A stretch of DNA of 64,000 nt from Linyphia triangularis. Lineage: Eukaryota; Arthropoda; Arachnida; Araneae; Linyphiidae. A program made the position numbers and the translations under genes. The stretch is taken from NCBI GenBank assembly GCA_963978545.1, contig OZ021733.1, forward strand, positions 32,593,424 to 32,657,423, written 5' to 3'. Positions 25,573-38,089 of this stretch are shown in pieces. Each line of letters starts with the position of its first letter. Within the stretch, counting starts at the first letter, position 1. Under the pieces are notes generated by a model. The model saw only the letters and a program-made list of their open reading frames with translations, did not search any database and was not told the origin of the DNA.

Positions 25573-27289
25573 GCACGAAGACCTAGATCATCAAGTTGAA
25601 AGGAAAGCTCTGAATTAATGATGACTAAAAGACAGTCGGTTTGCAAACGCTCCTTATCAACAGTTAGGTTACGATAACAAATGTTGTAAAAATTAACATA
25701 TACAATTCGTGATGATAAAAGTTTCAATTAAGTGTTAGATCAATCAATTAACGTAGTTCCAGTTCAGTCAAACTTCAATAGATTGTTTGTATTTTAGTTG
25801 TTTTCTTAATACACAATTATCGGGTAAATTATACATAGATATTTGTTTTACACGCACATATGTTATGCTTAGCTGTATTTGACTTGCAAGGTTCTATCAG
25901 AGTTCGTTCGATACATTTTTGATGCAACAGATCATGATGTTTTCCAACAAAACTGAAATATTATATGAGAGTTTAAGCTACCTTAAAAAGTAATTTCTAA
26001 ACTCAACCAAATAATTTAGTTCATTTTAGCTCACAGCATAACTGCCAGCTTAATAATAGATCTGTTGTCGAACTTTTGCTGAAAGTTTGACTACATAATT
26101 TTATCTCAAACACAGACCACAACTTATTTAAAAATTTGATTATGGTAAAATAAGTTCAATTCGGTAAATGAATATGTATTACACTACAAACGACATTTAT
26201 TTTCTTAATTAGGTCTTTTGATATTGAAAAAAGTTTGAAAATGCCGTACAAGAAAGAAGAACGTGTTTCTATTACAAGTTGTTAATGCCATTCAAGTGAA
26301 AATAGAGATGATGACAGTCAAAACTGACATCTTAACTCTGTAACCTGGAAGTTATAGTTAATGATTTGAAGTGTTAACAAAATACTTAGTTAATGGATTG
26401 AAAAATAAAGAACTTCGAAAGAATAGATTATTTAGTTAATAGATTGAAAAATAAAGTGATATTACTATAAATTTAAGTACTGAAATTTTTTAAATAGTAG
26501 TTTTTAGAAATATATGTATAATTATGATTGGTATAAAAAAAGTATCAACAAATAACTTGATAGATTCTAATAAAATTGAGCTTAAAGTAACTCTTTTTAA
26601 TCGACCAAATAATTTAAAATTATTCGTCAATTGCAATTCCTTCCTTTAAATTTGTATTCAAAATTTTTGAGCTGATATTTGTGGAGTTGCTGATGAAATA
26701 ATTTAAAAAATTTAGTGTATATTAAAACATGATGGGGAGAGATTTTTTTTCTGTATTGCAAAAATATAAGGAACGCTAATAATGATGTTTAATTTGAGTT
26801 ATTTTTTAATGGGCTAATACAAACCACCTGAGTTCATTTTTAAATTTAAAATTAAAAAATGACCTAATTATTTTCAAAAGAAATCCTTGTTTAAATTTGA
26901 AAGGATCATTTGAGTTCAATGATTCATCACAAAATTTTCCTCTGCTAATCAAGACATAAGATTCAATGAAAAATAAATTATACCGCCATCAAATAATCAA
27001 TAATTTCTTTCGCTTACTTTTACTTTTTTGAATCATTGCACAATCATTTCATTCGAACATTAGTCACTATTTCTTTTGAAATATCAATGAATCCAAAAGG
27101 CTTCCCGTTCGAGTAATTTTTGTTCCGAAGCACAATATACCTTCTTCTAGAGCTCTTGGGGCAGGTTCAAAGGACGTTCAATAGATAATTATTTACGAGA
27201 AATCATTTTCAATAGTCTTCATACGTCAGTTTAGTCACACAAAAAAAAAGTAATAAAAATGGATTGTTTTGGTGCGAATGTTAAATCTC

Positions 27290-27925
27290 AACATCTATTA
27301 TCCGTCGGTTTGTATTGGGCTGTCATATTTCGGTTTATATTGCGACATCATATCACGAAATCTGAGAACTCGGTTTGGAGTTGAACTGTGTTGAATTATT
27401 GAAAAATCTCTTTTGGTGATGTTGGTTGGTAAATATTACAAAAAATGTTCAGTTTTGTGTTTAGTATTCAACTCTTTCACACTCTTTCTGAGGAAAAGAT
27501 CATTGTGTATAATCTGATGCCATTGATATTCAAGTCATTTCATGCAAAAGTTTCTTAATACGATCATGACATCGATACAAAACAGCATCGAATTATTAAA
27601 AAGTAGTTCTTTATTGAAAACTTAATTTTGGTGAAACGAATTGGAAAAAATGAAAACAAAAGCCCAATTTTATGTTAAGTGTTAATAACATTTTCTGAGC
27701 AAAATAACATTTCATATTATCTGATGCCATTGGTTGACACGTATTTTTTATGAAAAAGTTTCTCAATAGGATCACAACATTGATACAGTACTGAGTCAGA
27801 TAATTGAAAAATTAATCTTTATTAAAAATATTCTTTTGATGAGAATATTAGTAAATATTAAAACAAAAGTTCAATTGCTTATTTAGTATTTACTACTCTT
27901 TCTGAGGAAAAGACAATTGCTCCAG
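27290..27925. repeat. Diverged tandem repeat, about 205-bp unit, 3 copies
   Basis: A CTTTCTGAGGAAAAGA(T/C)-like word recurs near 27485, 27693 (as TTCTGAGCAAAATAA) and 27898. Each is preceded by a TAAATATTA(C/A)AA...GTTCA(A/G)TT block and followed (first two) by ATCTGATGCCATTG. Boundaries are approximate. Confidence 0.75.
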
Positions 27926-28052
27926 GAGATAAGGAAATTCATCTATACATGTATTTGCATAGATGTCGTCAAAAATCAAATTTTCGCTAATTCTTAATTG
28001 TAAATTTTAGAAATAAATATTACTCTTTCAAATCATTCCTAAAAAAAGTATG

Positions 28053-28225
28053 CCGACCAAACGGTATAGTGCTAGCTTCTAGACCGCGATGTTGCGGTTT
28101 CGAGTCCCGTGTTAGGCATGGATGTTTGTAAATGTATGTTGGCTTGTTAAATGACAAATATTTCAACGCATTATAGCCCTCGTGTTGCTGACGGCGCCAG
28201 ATAATCTGAAAACAACCAACCAACC
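28053..28225 (+). mobile_element. tRNA-derived SINE (family 1)
   Basis: Starts CCGACCAAACGGTATAGTG, carries a B-box-like GGTTTCGAGTCCC, continues with the family body (GTGTTGCTGACGGCGCCAG) and ends AACCAACCAACC. A 12-bp duplication TAAAAAAAGTAT flanks it (28040-28051 and 28226-28237). Nine or so bases after the A-box start are missing compared with the copy at 9800-9979. Confidence 0.93.
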
Positions 28226-28616
28226 TAAAAAAAGTATCCTGCACTTTTGTTTTATATCTTACCGTTTATGTCATTTTAACATGATTAAGTAATAATTTTT
28301 TCAAGAGACGTTGACAGGAATTAAGAAAATCACAGCAAAAAGTGTTAGAAGATGTTACAAGTTTGCCGGTATTTTCAGATAATTTATAAAATATATTTAA
28401 CCTTTGTACACCAGAAGGGTTAATAATTCCAAAACAAAATTTAATATTAAGAAAAAATGTGTACTTCGAAAGCATTCTTTTATTGCTTTTCTCCGTTTGC
28501 TTATAATAAATATGTGGCGCGTTTGTTTGCTAAGCTTTTGAGATGAGAATGCATAACTGCATGTTAACACTACTACTAAAATTTAAGAATCATTTTAAAA
28601 GACCTACAGTTCTTAC

Positions 28617-28673
28617 CTTCACTCCTTTCTGATTGCTGAAATCAGTACTAAGGCACTGCACTGCTATATTCAC
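28617..28673 (-). CDS. grh: Grainyhead, internal exon (LSTDFSNQKGVK segment)
   Basis: This 57-nt exon has 19 codons and is phase 0 at both ends. The acceptor reads CTTAACAG and the donor GTAAGAAC. The peptide begins VNIA and contains VQCLSTDFSNQKGVK, the signature of the CP2 domain in Grainyhead/GRHL proteins. The preceding exon lies only 242 bp upstream; the following one is 20.5 kb downstream. Only one reading frame joins both neighbours without a stop, and it gives the family sequence. The small size and the flanking GT-AG signals make it invisible to length-based gene finding. Nothing is broken or missing. Confidence 0.95.
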
Positions 28674-28915
28674 CTGTTAAGAAAAACGTTAGATAATGAG
28701 AAAACTTGAATTAATTTTTTTAACATAGGTTAAAAGTTTTTTGCATTGAGATTAGCTTATAATGACTTTTTAATGTTAACAGATTAAAGACAAATTTAAA
28801 AGATACAATTTCTAAGATGTACATTTGTTTTATTTTATGAACCAAAAAAGAATTAAAAAGTGGTAATAAATTACAAATAAGATTTTTTAATAAACTATAT
28901 TTTTTCGAGGAATAC
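28674..28915 (-). other. grh: 242-bp grh intron
   Basis: Donor GTATTC, acceptor CTTAACAG. AT-rich with no other feature seen. It is the shortest intron in the window. Confidence 0.9.
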
Positions 28916-29010
28916 CTTTGCAGGGCTTTCCAATGGATTCCAGTAAAACGCAATAGCGTTGTGTGTTATTTCATCAACTTGGCCAATGATGCCTGTACTA
29001 TTTTTGGTGT
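28916..29010 (-). CDS. grh: Grainyhead, internal exon (FYWNPLES segment)
   Basis: This 95-nt exon starts with two bases that complete an Asp codon begun by the previous exon, then has 31 codons ending in phase 0. The acceptor is TTTTTCAG. The donor is GTATTC, weaker than the GTAAG donors of the other exons. The peptide begins TKNSTGIIGQVDEI and contains HNAIAFYWNPLESPAK, which matches the part of the Grainyhead DNA-binding domain between the HSRQHSVKQRIL block and the LSTDF block. It is separated by short introns from both neighbours, so this part of the gene is compact in an otherwise very expanded locus. Confidence 0.95.
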
Positions 29011-29539
29011 CTGAAAAATAAAGATTAAGAGATCTTTAAGAGAGTTTAAAATAAGAGAAACTTTCTTATATTTACATATTTAAAATACTGTAAGTCAAAT
29101 AATTAAGATTTTCATTTTCAAAAGTCATGAGAAAATACTCAAAATCTTGATCGTGGAGAAATAAACTGGATAAATGTACATGTTTTATTTTTACATTGGT
29201 CTGCTGAACGTCCTGATGTTACATAGTCGATATTTAATAGGTTATCAAAATAAATTGATTCAAGTAAACGATTTCACTTCGCCAAGACGAATCCCATATT
29301 GTAACCATTTTGGTTATGATACATCCTGCATGAAGCACCGCTATTCTAAATCGATCAGTGCTGGTTCTATAGCAACCGTCACTATCAAGAATTTCTACTG
29401 GAGCTATTCTCCTCATAGAGAGACAGTACATTTGTCGATCACATAACTGTTGAAATTTTATTTTATACTGAATCTGGTTTTAAATCAATAAGAAAATGCT
29501 CTTTTAATCACAATACAATATAAAAAACATTCCACTTAC
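29011..29539 (-). other. grh: 529-bp grh intron
   Basis: Donor GTAAGTGG, acceptor TTTTTCAG. It contains open frames on both strands at 29174-29446 that share the same bases; neither has family motifs, so I treat the region as intronic. The sequence at 29270-29440 is less AT-rich than usual here. Confidence 0.88.
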
Positions 29540-29651
29540 CAGCATCAAGGATTCTTTGTTTCACAGAATGTTGTCGACTGTGCCAGAACTGCCACGCTTT
29601 TAATTCTTCATCCATTGGTTTTTCATCACGAAACATCAACATCATGACAGA
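29540..29651 (-). CDS. grh: Grainyhead, internal exon (HSRQHSVKQRIL segment)
   Basis: This 112-nt exon starts in phase 0, has 37 codons and ends with one base of a split Asp codon. The acceptor reads TTTTTTAG, the donor GTAAGTGG. The peptide contains LKAWQFWHSRQHSVKQRIL, one of the most conserved stretches of Grainyhead/GRHL proteins, after an MLMFRDEKPMDEE segment that in the family reads as FREEKS-type variants. The match covers the whole exon. The gap to the previous exon is 11.6 kb and to the next only 529 bp. I found no frameshift or stop. Confidence 0.97.
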
Positions 29652-29976
29652 CTAAAAAATAATACATGAAAGCATTGGGTAACAGTTTTAGGAATTAAAT
29701 ACCGGATGTTCATGAATAAGATTCTCCTGTTTAGAGCTGTCAGAAACCTGTAGTAATTAACAGATCTTTACAAAACTGAATGTGCCTAATATTGATCATG
29801 GGTTAGTAATACGTAAAAATTTAGAAACGTTTTTGAAAAATAAAAATTTTCACAAATGAAATTTCTAGTACAATAAATATAGGATGGATATTCAAAACTG
29901 TATTTGATTGCATTGTTTTCCTTGTGGCTAAAACACTTATCAAAACTTTACCGATAAAGGTAATCCAGTAAAGTTA

Positions 29977-30340
29977 CAGTTGATTTACGCGCTGTCACAG
30001 CCAAGAACTCCAGCTGGTTAGATTATTGGAAAGCCCCTGTCACGCGTTGATCAGAATGCCAACTTTGCGTTCACACAGCGGCAGCACTGGAATAATCCAG
30101 TTATTGAGCTAGTATTTCCTCTTCATGGGAGAGCGCAGGTGATTGGATGATGGGAGTTGATGCATCAGTAAATAGATAAAGTTTATGTACTGGAGTCACC
30201 AGCCAGAGGCGAAAACTGGCTTCTCCTGGGCCTGGAATGAAGCGTTTACATGGTGCTAGCGCTGGCGTCTAATGACTGGTGATCTCTATCGGAACGCCGA
30301 CTGATAACTTTTAAATCAGCCTCTTAACTTACAAATAAAT
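29977..30340. mobile_element. Dispersed repeat, probable MITE remnant (copy 1)
   Basis: Less AT-rich than its surroundings. The last 100 bp (GAAGCGTTTAC, GCTAGCGCTGG, GTCTAATGACTGG, CGACTGATAAC, AAATCAGCCT) recur at 51960-52060. The left end has GTTGATTTAC, weakly inverted relative to GTAAATCAGC in the right part of the second copy, hinting at terminal inverted repeats. I could not fix a target duplication. Confidence 0.5.
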
Positions 30341-30849
30341 CACTAAACTGCATTTGCCATCTAATGGAGATTTATGATTTTTTTCTGCTAATATCTGTTC
30401 ACATGATCTCAGTAGTACTTTTAAAAAGTCGATTACTATAGTTTCCAGGTTGCTCTAAACAGGAGAACGGTAATTATGGATATCCTCTTTTTAAAATATT
30501 AAAATTTTTATCTTAAACGTCGAAGAAGAATATTTTCATTTTGTAAGAAATCTTTCAAAATATTGAATTTATAAACTACCTTTGCCATGAGATTGAGTAG
30601 CTATCAGATAATTAAAAATGTTTTTATATTGCAAATAATGTGTATTTTAAATTGAGTTATTTGTAATAAATAAATATTATGCTCTAAACAATTAGCTTTG
30701 TTGTTATTCCATCTTAGTTCAAAAGATAGAAGTAAATATAAGAATATTCAATAAGAGTGAGCGATGTTACAGATAAACTTCTATTATTATTTCAAGGTAA
30801 GAGCTTTTAGTATAACTATCAATAGACAAGTCAAAATACAAGAGGCTGT

Positions 30850-30929
30850 CATTCTGGTTGTATAAAAAATTAGAAGGTCAAAAGAACTTATGTTGAAAAT
30901 TTTAGAGCACTACGTCTGTTGGAAGTCGC

Positions 30930-30961
<32 letters not shown>

Positions 30962-31410
30962 TAGTTTTATCGTTCAGTGTATCAAAAGCATAATTAAAAG
31001 GCCAAAATTGCTTGTGAGATTAAAATTTCAAAATTTTACGCGTTATACATATTGGAAGTCACTTTCTATAAAACCACAAGGATAGAGCCAGGAATCCCCC
31101 CCCCCCCACACACACAGACTGTTTTATTATTATTTCAAGAAGGATATAATAATTACTTTTGAAATGCTATTTTTCAAATTATGAATTACTCTTAGACAAT
31201 TACTGTTTATGTGATTAAAATTTCAAAATTTTACACTTTACACATATTGGAAGTCACTTTTTATAAAGCCACAAGGATAGAGCCAGGGATCCTCCCCCCT
31301 CCCCCCCCCACACACATAGAGACTAATTTATTATTGTTTTATGAAGGATATACTAATAACTTTTGCAACGCTATTTTTCAAAATATGAATTACTCTTAGA
31401 CTATTACGCG
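30850..31410. repeat. Diverged tandem repeat, 2 full and 1 partial unit, with poly-A and poly-C
   Basis: TTGGAAGTC(G/A)CTTT recurs near 30919, 31051 and 31247. The second and third units share TTAAAATTTCAAAATTTTAC, CCACAAGGATAGAGCCAGG, a C-run followed by CACACA, and TATGAATTACTCTTAGAC (offset 196 bp). The first unit is interrupted by 24 A residues at about 30938-30961. Confidence 0.85.
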
Positions 31411-32159
31411 GATTATTATTTAATGCTAACCTATTTCAAATAATTTTTGTAGTACCTACAACTAAAAGTATATAAATTTCATTTTCGATCATTTATTTTG
31501 TTTACTTGAACCTTTGACGCTAACTCAGCGAAATAAATGTTTAAGAGCATTAAGTACAAATAGTTATTTGCTTCTGAATAATATTTAACTGAATCTGAGC
31601 TGTCAAAGAAAGAGAAATATGTTTATTCAAATTGCTGATAAGTGCCCTTTCTGGTTTGAATTTGGGTTTGAACATTTACTGAGAATAGAAAGCTAAAGAG
31701 AAAATTTTTTACACAATGGGAAACTTTGAGACATACATGTCAGATATTAATGCCGATGACAAATTTAGGATATTTGAATCAAAATAAGGTCAGTTTTAAC
31801 TATATAGAAAGAATAAACCAAATAGTTAGTTAACAAACGAATAGTTTGACACCCAGTAATTTCGAAAATTCTGAGGTAAAAGAAAATAAAAAAACAATGT
31901 ATTTACAACTCAATAAGTCCGTCTATATATAGTAGATGCATCCTATTTACTAATTACTGAGTTCTGTCTTTCACATTGTTATTCTTGCAACACTCATGAA
32001 ACAATGTATAAAATGTTCAAACAATGTTTAAAATGCTCTAGCAAGATGGCCTATAAGCGATTATGAATAACAGAAGAGGTAGTTCATTAGGCGGATGGTT
32101 TTGTATACAGTCCAAAAATGTAGGTTAAACGCGTTTGAAGCAAAGAAAACTAATATCAG

Positions 32160-32720
32160 ATGCCTAGTTAGGTGAGTGATGTCAGCACTTTTTATCCACC
32201 CTTCACAATCAAGATCACCAGAAAACATTTCATTCTGTTGTTCCCGTCATTTTTCTTCGACTTGGGCAACTTCTAATGTATGGATAATTAGACGAAAGAT
32301 TATTCCCCCGATAAAAAAAAGTAACAAAAACCGGAAACATTCGTCGTTATCTACAGTAGTGAGACCCAAGGCCAATGGCTCGGGCAAGTCTGACGTTATC
32401 TATCTCAAGCAAAGATAACTCTTTTGCAGAGGTGCAAGACCACAGAATTGCAGGGCTCACCATCGCCATAAAACCACAAGGCCCTTTCTCACGCACCAGG
32501 CCGCAAGATCTGATGGGCAGATACCCCCAACTGTATTAGATTGGATTATAACAATGGATATTTCGCAATCAAAGCCCTAACCTTGAGAGAAGGTAAATCC
32601 TGTGGATTCTTAACTCGATCTCTCCTCCAACTGTTATATTATTTTTCATTTTATCGTGGCCTTAATTTTTGCGACCTACTTTAAAGGCTGGGGGATTCGG
32701 ATGGATCCCATTGTTTAGTG
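32160..32720. promoter_or_regulatory. Less AT-rich intronic island, function unknown
   Basis: Complex sequence with clearly more G+C than its surroundings. An 80-codon open frame at 32176-32418 has no recognisable domain and no supporting splice context. Candidate regulatory DNA or a remnant of an old insertion; I cannot tell which. Confidence 0.25.
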
Positions 32721-34429
32721 CGCACAAGTGTGAAATCTAAAGGGAAACTCAACATTTTGAGCGATCGATTAATAAACTGAGTATCAATTCTGAAGTATCA
32801 AATGTCTCATATTATGCTGAGGCTCGTGATTTCCGAGTGAAGGTTAATTGCAGTTCTACTGACAGTGACAAATGATCGCTGCGTAACACGACTATGCCAT
32901 TACAGTACGAGGAATTATTTTTGTAAAAAAAAACTTTTAGTACATCGTTGGAAGAGTATGGTCTTCATACCCATACTAGCTTATCTAGGACATGTAGCAC
33001 AAGATCGCTATCAATAAAACATTTAATCTTTCATTTCAGTTATATATTAGTAAATAAAGAAAAAATATCTGTGAATTCGAAAACTATATAAAACAACATA
33101 GACCAAACCAAGCTGTGTGGATTTTTTGCATGTGGTAGAAAAAAGTAATTAAAAAACTTCAAACCTGCTTAAAGTGAGGCAATAATAAGTCTACAAATTT
33201 CTCCAAGAGGGGCAAGAAGAGTTACAACGAGTAACAAAATTAATATGTGAAATTTCTAAATGACTTAAATGTGAAATATAAAGTCATTACATTTTGAAGT
33301 GATTAGTTATTTGTAAAATTATTTCTTTAAATCACTAGTTACTGGAGATCAAAGATTCTTGAATTTAGTGAATTAAACTTAGTTAGTTGGAATTTACTGG
33401 CTCAAGGACCAGTGAATTAAAGGTAAATTAACTTTGTAAAAGGGTAAACTATACTTACACAAAGTAAGTTTCAAAAGCAAATATTTCATGTAAATAAATT
33501 TATATTATTTAAAACTTGATTACATTTTATATAGAAGTACGTTTGGACTAATTTTCAAAAAGAAATACCCCATGGTAAAAATAAATAACTTGGTTTACCA
33601 GCGATTCCAGCTAATACGTTTTAATTATTCTTTAGCTGAAATGTTATTAGTTTACAACTTGAGACAAAACTTTCCAGAATGAATAGAATTTGTAATAAGT
33701 ATAATGATTATTTTCAAGGTTGTGGATGATTAGGTTTCATAACAAAAATGCCCTTGTAACTATACATTATTACTTTTCTTCTAAGTATCTTCAATAACAT
33801 TTTGTTACATCTATTACCATTACTTTAGCATTAGAGTTTTGTTGATGTAGTTTCAGTAGTATTAGTTTTCAGTGATTAAGGCTCTGAAATTTCTTGGTAC
33901 ACACGTTTTCTATCTCCAAGATTTAGCTCTTTCAAATAAACGAAACTTGAATGTTGTCTTACCCTTTGTAAGATTCAGATAAAACTTATATACATGCTAT
34001 TAGAAAATAGCAATCTAAAATAAATTTGTTTTTGAAGTATCACAGAAACCTGAAACAAATCAACAAATGTATTTTTATAAAGCTGATCGATTCAAGAAAA
34101 TACAGTGTCTATTAATGAATACTATTGAAATATCTCAACAGCCATGCCAATTTTTTCCTAATTAGTATATTTTAAATTCTTCGTGTGTCTTTCTTTTGCG
34201 GTTGGTGCCTTGAGGGCTGAGCCTTGAATTGAAACTATCATCCAAGAGTGCATCAATATAAATTGGAATTAATTCAAAGTTGGAAACATGCCATTATTGT
34301 CAAAAGTAATAAGTATATTGTCTTTCTTTCATTCATAGGGTGAAGGCCAATAAAATAAACAATAAATAAGGCGTCCTTTCAAATGCTTCCCGGAAATAGT
34401 CCAAACACGTTAAAGAGAAACAATTTTTT

Positions 34430-35240
34430 GTTTCAATTAGCATAAAATTGTGATCGATCGTGGTTAAAGGTTATACGAACCCATTGACACTCAGTGCAAC
34501 TTGGGCGAGCAGGTCGACAAAAAAAGACCCCAAGTCAAGGAGAAACATTGGACCCGAAATGGTCTGCGATAAGAAGTAATACGATATGAATCTGACACAA
34601 GATTTCCAACCAGGTTGAACAAGAGAGGCTGGAGGACTAAACATCAATTCACATATGATGGATCGGAGGAAGGCACTCGAAATCATACAGTCTTTGGTTT
34701 TCTTGAATAATTGGGGTTACATTCATCAAATATTGCAAATAAATAGAATCGCAACCTTCCCACACGCATCCAAGAAAGATCCATCTAATAGCAAAAGCAA
34801 TGAGGCAGAGAAATCACGATTGCTGCTCGTGTCAAATGCAGAAAAAGAACAGACAAAATATACCAAAAAAGTTTTGAAAGAAGGGGGAATCTCAGCCATT
34901 ACCTGACCCACTACAACCCTCCAGGCCAAGCACGTGATTACTAATTCTGCACGTCACTGACAGACTGACTTTTCGTTGCGTGACTGTCTGTAGTGGTAAT
35001 CGTGACTGACGAGTTGAATAAGGGCACCCTACGTCTTGGGACGTAAGTTCGCGTCTTTTCTTTCTGCATGCTGTTGTCTGTAGATCGATTTCATTGTTTT
35101 TCTTAATTCTTGTTTTGGGTTTATTTTATTGGGTTCAAAGTAGTTCGCTTGATCCGTTAAGCTGTTTGAAGATCCGGAAGATAGTTTGAGGGAGGGACGT
35201 TGCCCCGGAATCTGTGATAAGTTAGTCATGATTTATGGAG
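34430..35240. promoter_or_regulatory. Less AT-rich intronic island with CACGTG and TGACT repeats
   Basis: Unusually complex for this intron. It contains GCACGTGATTAC near 34930 and a cluster of CACTGACAGACTGAC, GCGTGACTGTCTG and CGTGACTGACGAG words at 34950-35015. Open frames on both strands overlap one another and lack motifs. A regulatory element is a reasonable guess only. Confidence 0.3.
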
Positions 35241-35620
35241 CTAATTCGCCGTTTTTTTACAATGTTATAAAATTCACTTGTCATCGCATTGTTGTTGTAT
35301 TTTAAATTTCCTCATTAAACTGCCACATTTGTAATACTTCGATCTTCCATCCATGATTGGCGCATGTGGACTATTTATATTGCTTAAATAAAACTACCAC
35401 CATTACACAAAGCTTTCAGTGATATTTTCTGAACCATATATTCAATCCCTATAACATTTTAAAGTTGGTTTCTAGACTATGAAACTGATTCGTCTTTTTG
35501 TCTACATTGTGATAATATACCAGTACACTCATGTTTTAGTTGCATTTTGAATTTATTCATTAAATTTTTATATTTTTAATATATACTTTGCTTCACTAAT
35601 GACTAACGTATCATGAAAAT
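35240..35620. repeat. Diverged direct duplication, about 237-bp offset
   Basis: 35244-35350 and 35481-35600 share GATTCG/AATTCG, (T)ACA(A/T)TGT(T/G)ATAA, TTGTATTTTAAATTT/TTGCATTTTGAATTT and CTCATTAAA/TTCATTAAA in the same order. Confidence 0.5.
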
Positions 35621-38089
35621 AAATCTTGCTTCAAAAGCACTTTATGCTATTTCCTGGTCTAGTAGCAATGTTTAATAAGAATAATAAATTCTATAACAAG
35701 TTGAGTTTCTTGATCATAATTAAAACTGATCCTAGGGCAAACGAAAGATTATTTCGCCAGTTTTTTAATGCACACGGAAGATTGTATTCGATTTTTAATT
35801 AAGTTGCTATATCAAAAGTGGTTTAGCTACCACAGAGTTAACTAGGTGAAAATCCATCCCTCACACCAGCTTTAGACTTTGAAAAAAGAAAAACATCAAA
35901 CAATTTTGTTGTTAAATAACCTAAGAACCAAGTTTTGAAGTCAATCATCTATAAGGCTTTACATTGCGTAAAATTATTTTCAGTTAAATTTCATTAATAA
36001 GAAATCAGTTAAACTAGACTAATTCATTGCAAACTTGACAATATTGTTTATATAGGTTTTTAATTTTCTTATATTTCAGAGATTTTGATGAAAAACCTGA
36101 TTTATTAGAAGAAGTTTCAAATAATTTAAAAATATTTATCACATACTTTTCCTTCTAACAGTAAAATTCAAAATAAAACAAGCAAATGAAAAACGTCAAA
36201 ACTAACACTTTCTTTTAAAATGCGACGTTAACCCTCATCAATTTACTGTTTGACTCGATGTTTATTGATGAATCGATCCATATTATTTTATCGGTTAATT
36301 TCGTAAGTAAATTTTCTAGGAATTAAGTTCCTCATTGATTGAGTAGTATAAATATGAAGTTTGATGGCTTTCCTATACTAAGTAGTTAGAGCAACAGAGT
36401 TCTCCAAACAGGAAAACCAATTACACCTTGGATGTACGTTTGTATCTCACATGTTCTTATGATATGGAAGTTTAAAGAATGAAGTTCCAGTTTATCTGTC
36501 AACATATGGCCACCGTTCAAATTTTCTAGGTATCTTTTCCATCGATAAAATTTTTTCCTAGTTTCAGGAAAGTTTGATAGACTGACTTACAAAACAAATT
36601 TAAAGTTCAAAGAGAACTACAGAAATAATTTTCCTTTATAATTATTTTATGTCCAAACTACAAATTTTCCTGTTGTCACAATTCTTCTATACATCCTCAA
36701 TCAATGACCTCACTAGTGTTTCGTGACCGGTTATTTTCACTTTAAATATCATAATTTAACCCTTCAATGAAGTGTCTGAATAGAAATACGTCTCTTATTC
36801 AGTAGCGTGTTCTGCTTATATCTTTTTTTAAATTTTTTTATCACAGTTTGATATCATAAGATTATTAGTCATTCATATGAATACTGAATGCAATATATTA
36901 ATAATGGGTTAAGGTGGATTCCTTAGAATGTTATTTTGCATACATATGGGATATGTAAGTTGTTTGATTGACTGTAATGATTGGGTTTAGAATCAAAAAT
37001 GTTATCGAAGATTTTTTTTTTAAATTATCAATCTTTATTAAATATTGAAATTGAAGTTAAGAGTGAAATAAATAAGTAGAAGTTTTCTTTATAAAGAATT
37101 TTTTTTATTTTTTTTATTTTTGAGAAAAACTAGTTGTGTATGTGGATTGTTGCCGTTACAGTCATTAAACGGCTTCTTTTATACACGTTTCTGTTCCAGT
37201 ACTTTAGGTCGATATGCCAAACATTTACAATTTTGTGACATTTAATGACTGTAATCTTGTAATCTTCTCCTGTTACATGTGATAATAAGACTCCTGCCAA
37301 TGTGAAGTTTTTTTTATCAAACAAAATGTTCACCGATTTGGGGATTTTGGAGCGACTTGTCCGTGAGCAAGTATAATTCTATATCTCCATTTGAAGCCAA
37401 GATGTATCCTTCCAAAAGAGTTATTATGGAAACAATGTTTTGATTGAGCTTAAAGTATCTTCGGTTGAATTTTTGGTAATCTTACTAATCGTATAATGGA
37501 CTTCAAACTGATATATGACACTTGTCTGAAGAATTTATAATTTATGCTTTATGGATTGCAATAGCCCATACAGATATATTAAGTGTTTTATGATTTCTAA
37601 TTGAATCCCAAGATCACTTTTATATCACTAAAATATTGGACTTAAGTTAAACAATTTTCTAATTTAAAGATATATTCTTTTTTGAAGACAGCAACAAAAT
37701 ATCACATTGACTCAATTAGCCTTAAGTTAGTTTACGAATTTTAAAACTAAATCTTATATGCATTCAACGACACATAATCACATTAGCTTATTTAGCTTTA
37801 AGATAAATTGGAGCCTTTAAACAGACAGAATATCACATTGGATCGACTGTCCCGACTGTCAACGCCCCACCACATGCAAATAAATATTCAGCCAATCATA
37901 CACTTAGAATGCTATTAATTATTGAGATGAACCCAAGATAAACTAAGTGTTGTTATAATAAATCAAACATTCCTCGTACCCCTTTCTTTTTTCTGTCCCT
38001 TAAAAAGAGTAAAAATATCAATTAAAATTCCGAATCGTGCTTGCAGACTGCGACAAATTGTTAGATTAGCTAAAATAGTGTTTCTGTGT

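Noticed and set aside
29174..29446. 90-codon open frame between two grh exons
   Set aside because: It is on the opposite strand, has no recognised motif and overlaps an equally open minus-strand frame within a short intron.
34471..34929. Overlapping open frames on both strands suggesting a small gene
   Set aside because: No domain, no splice context, and both strands are open; more likely a chance result of the less AT-rich composition.
36722..36735. GACCGGTTAT as a Grainyhead autoregulatory site
   Set aside because: A single consensus-like word in 64 kb is expected by chance; no cluster was found.
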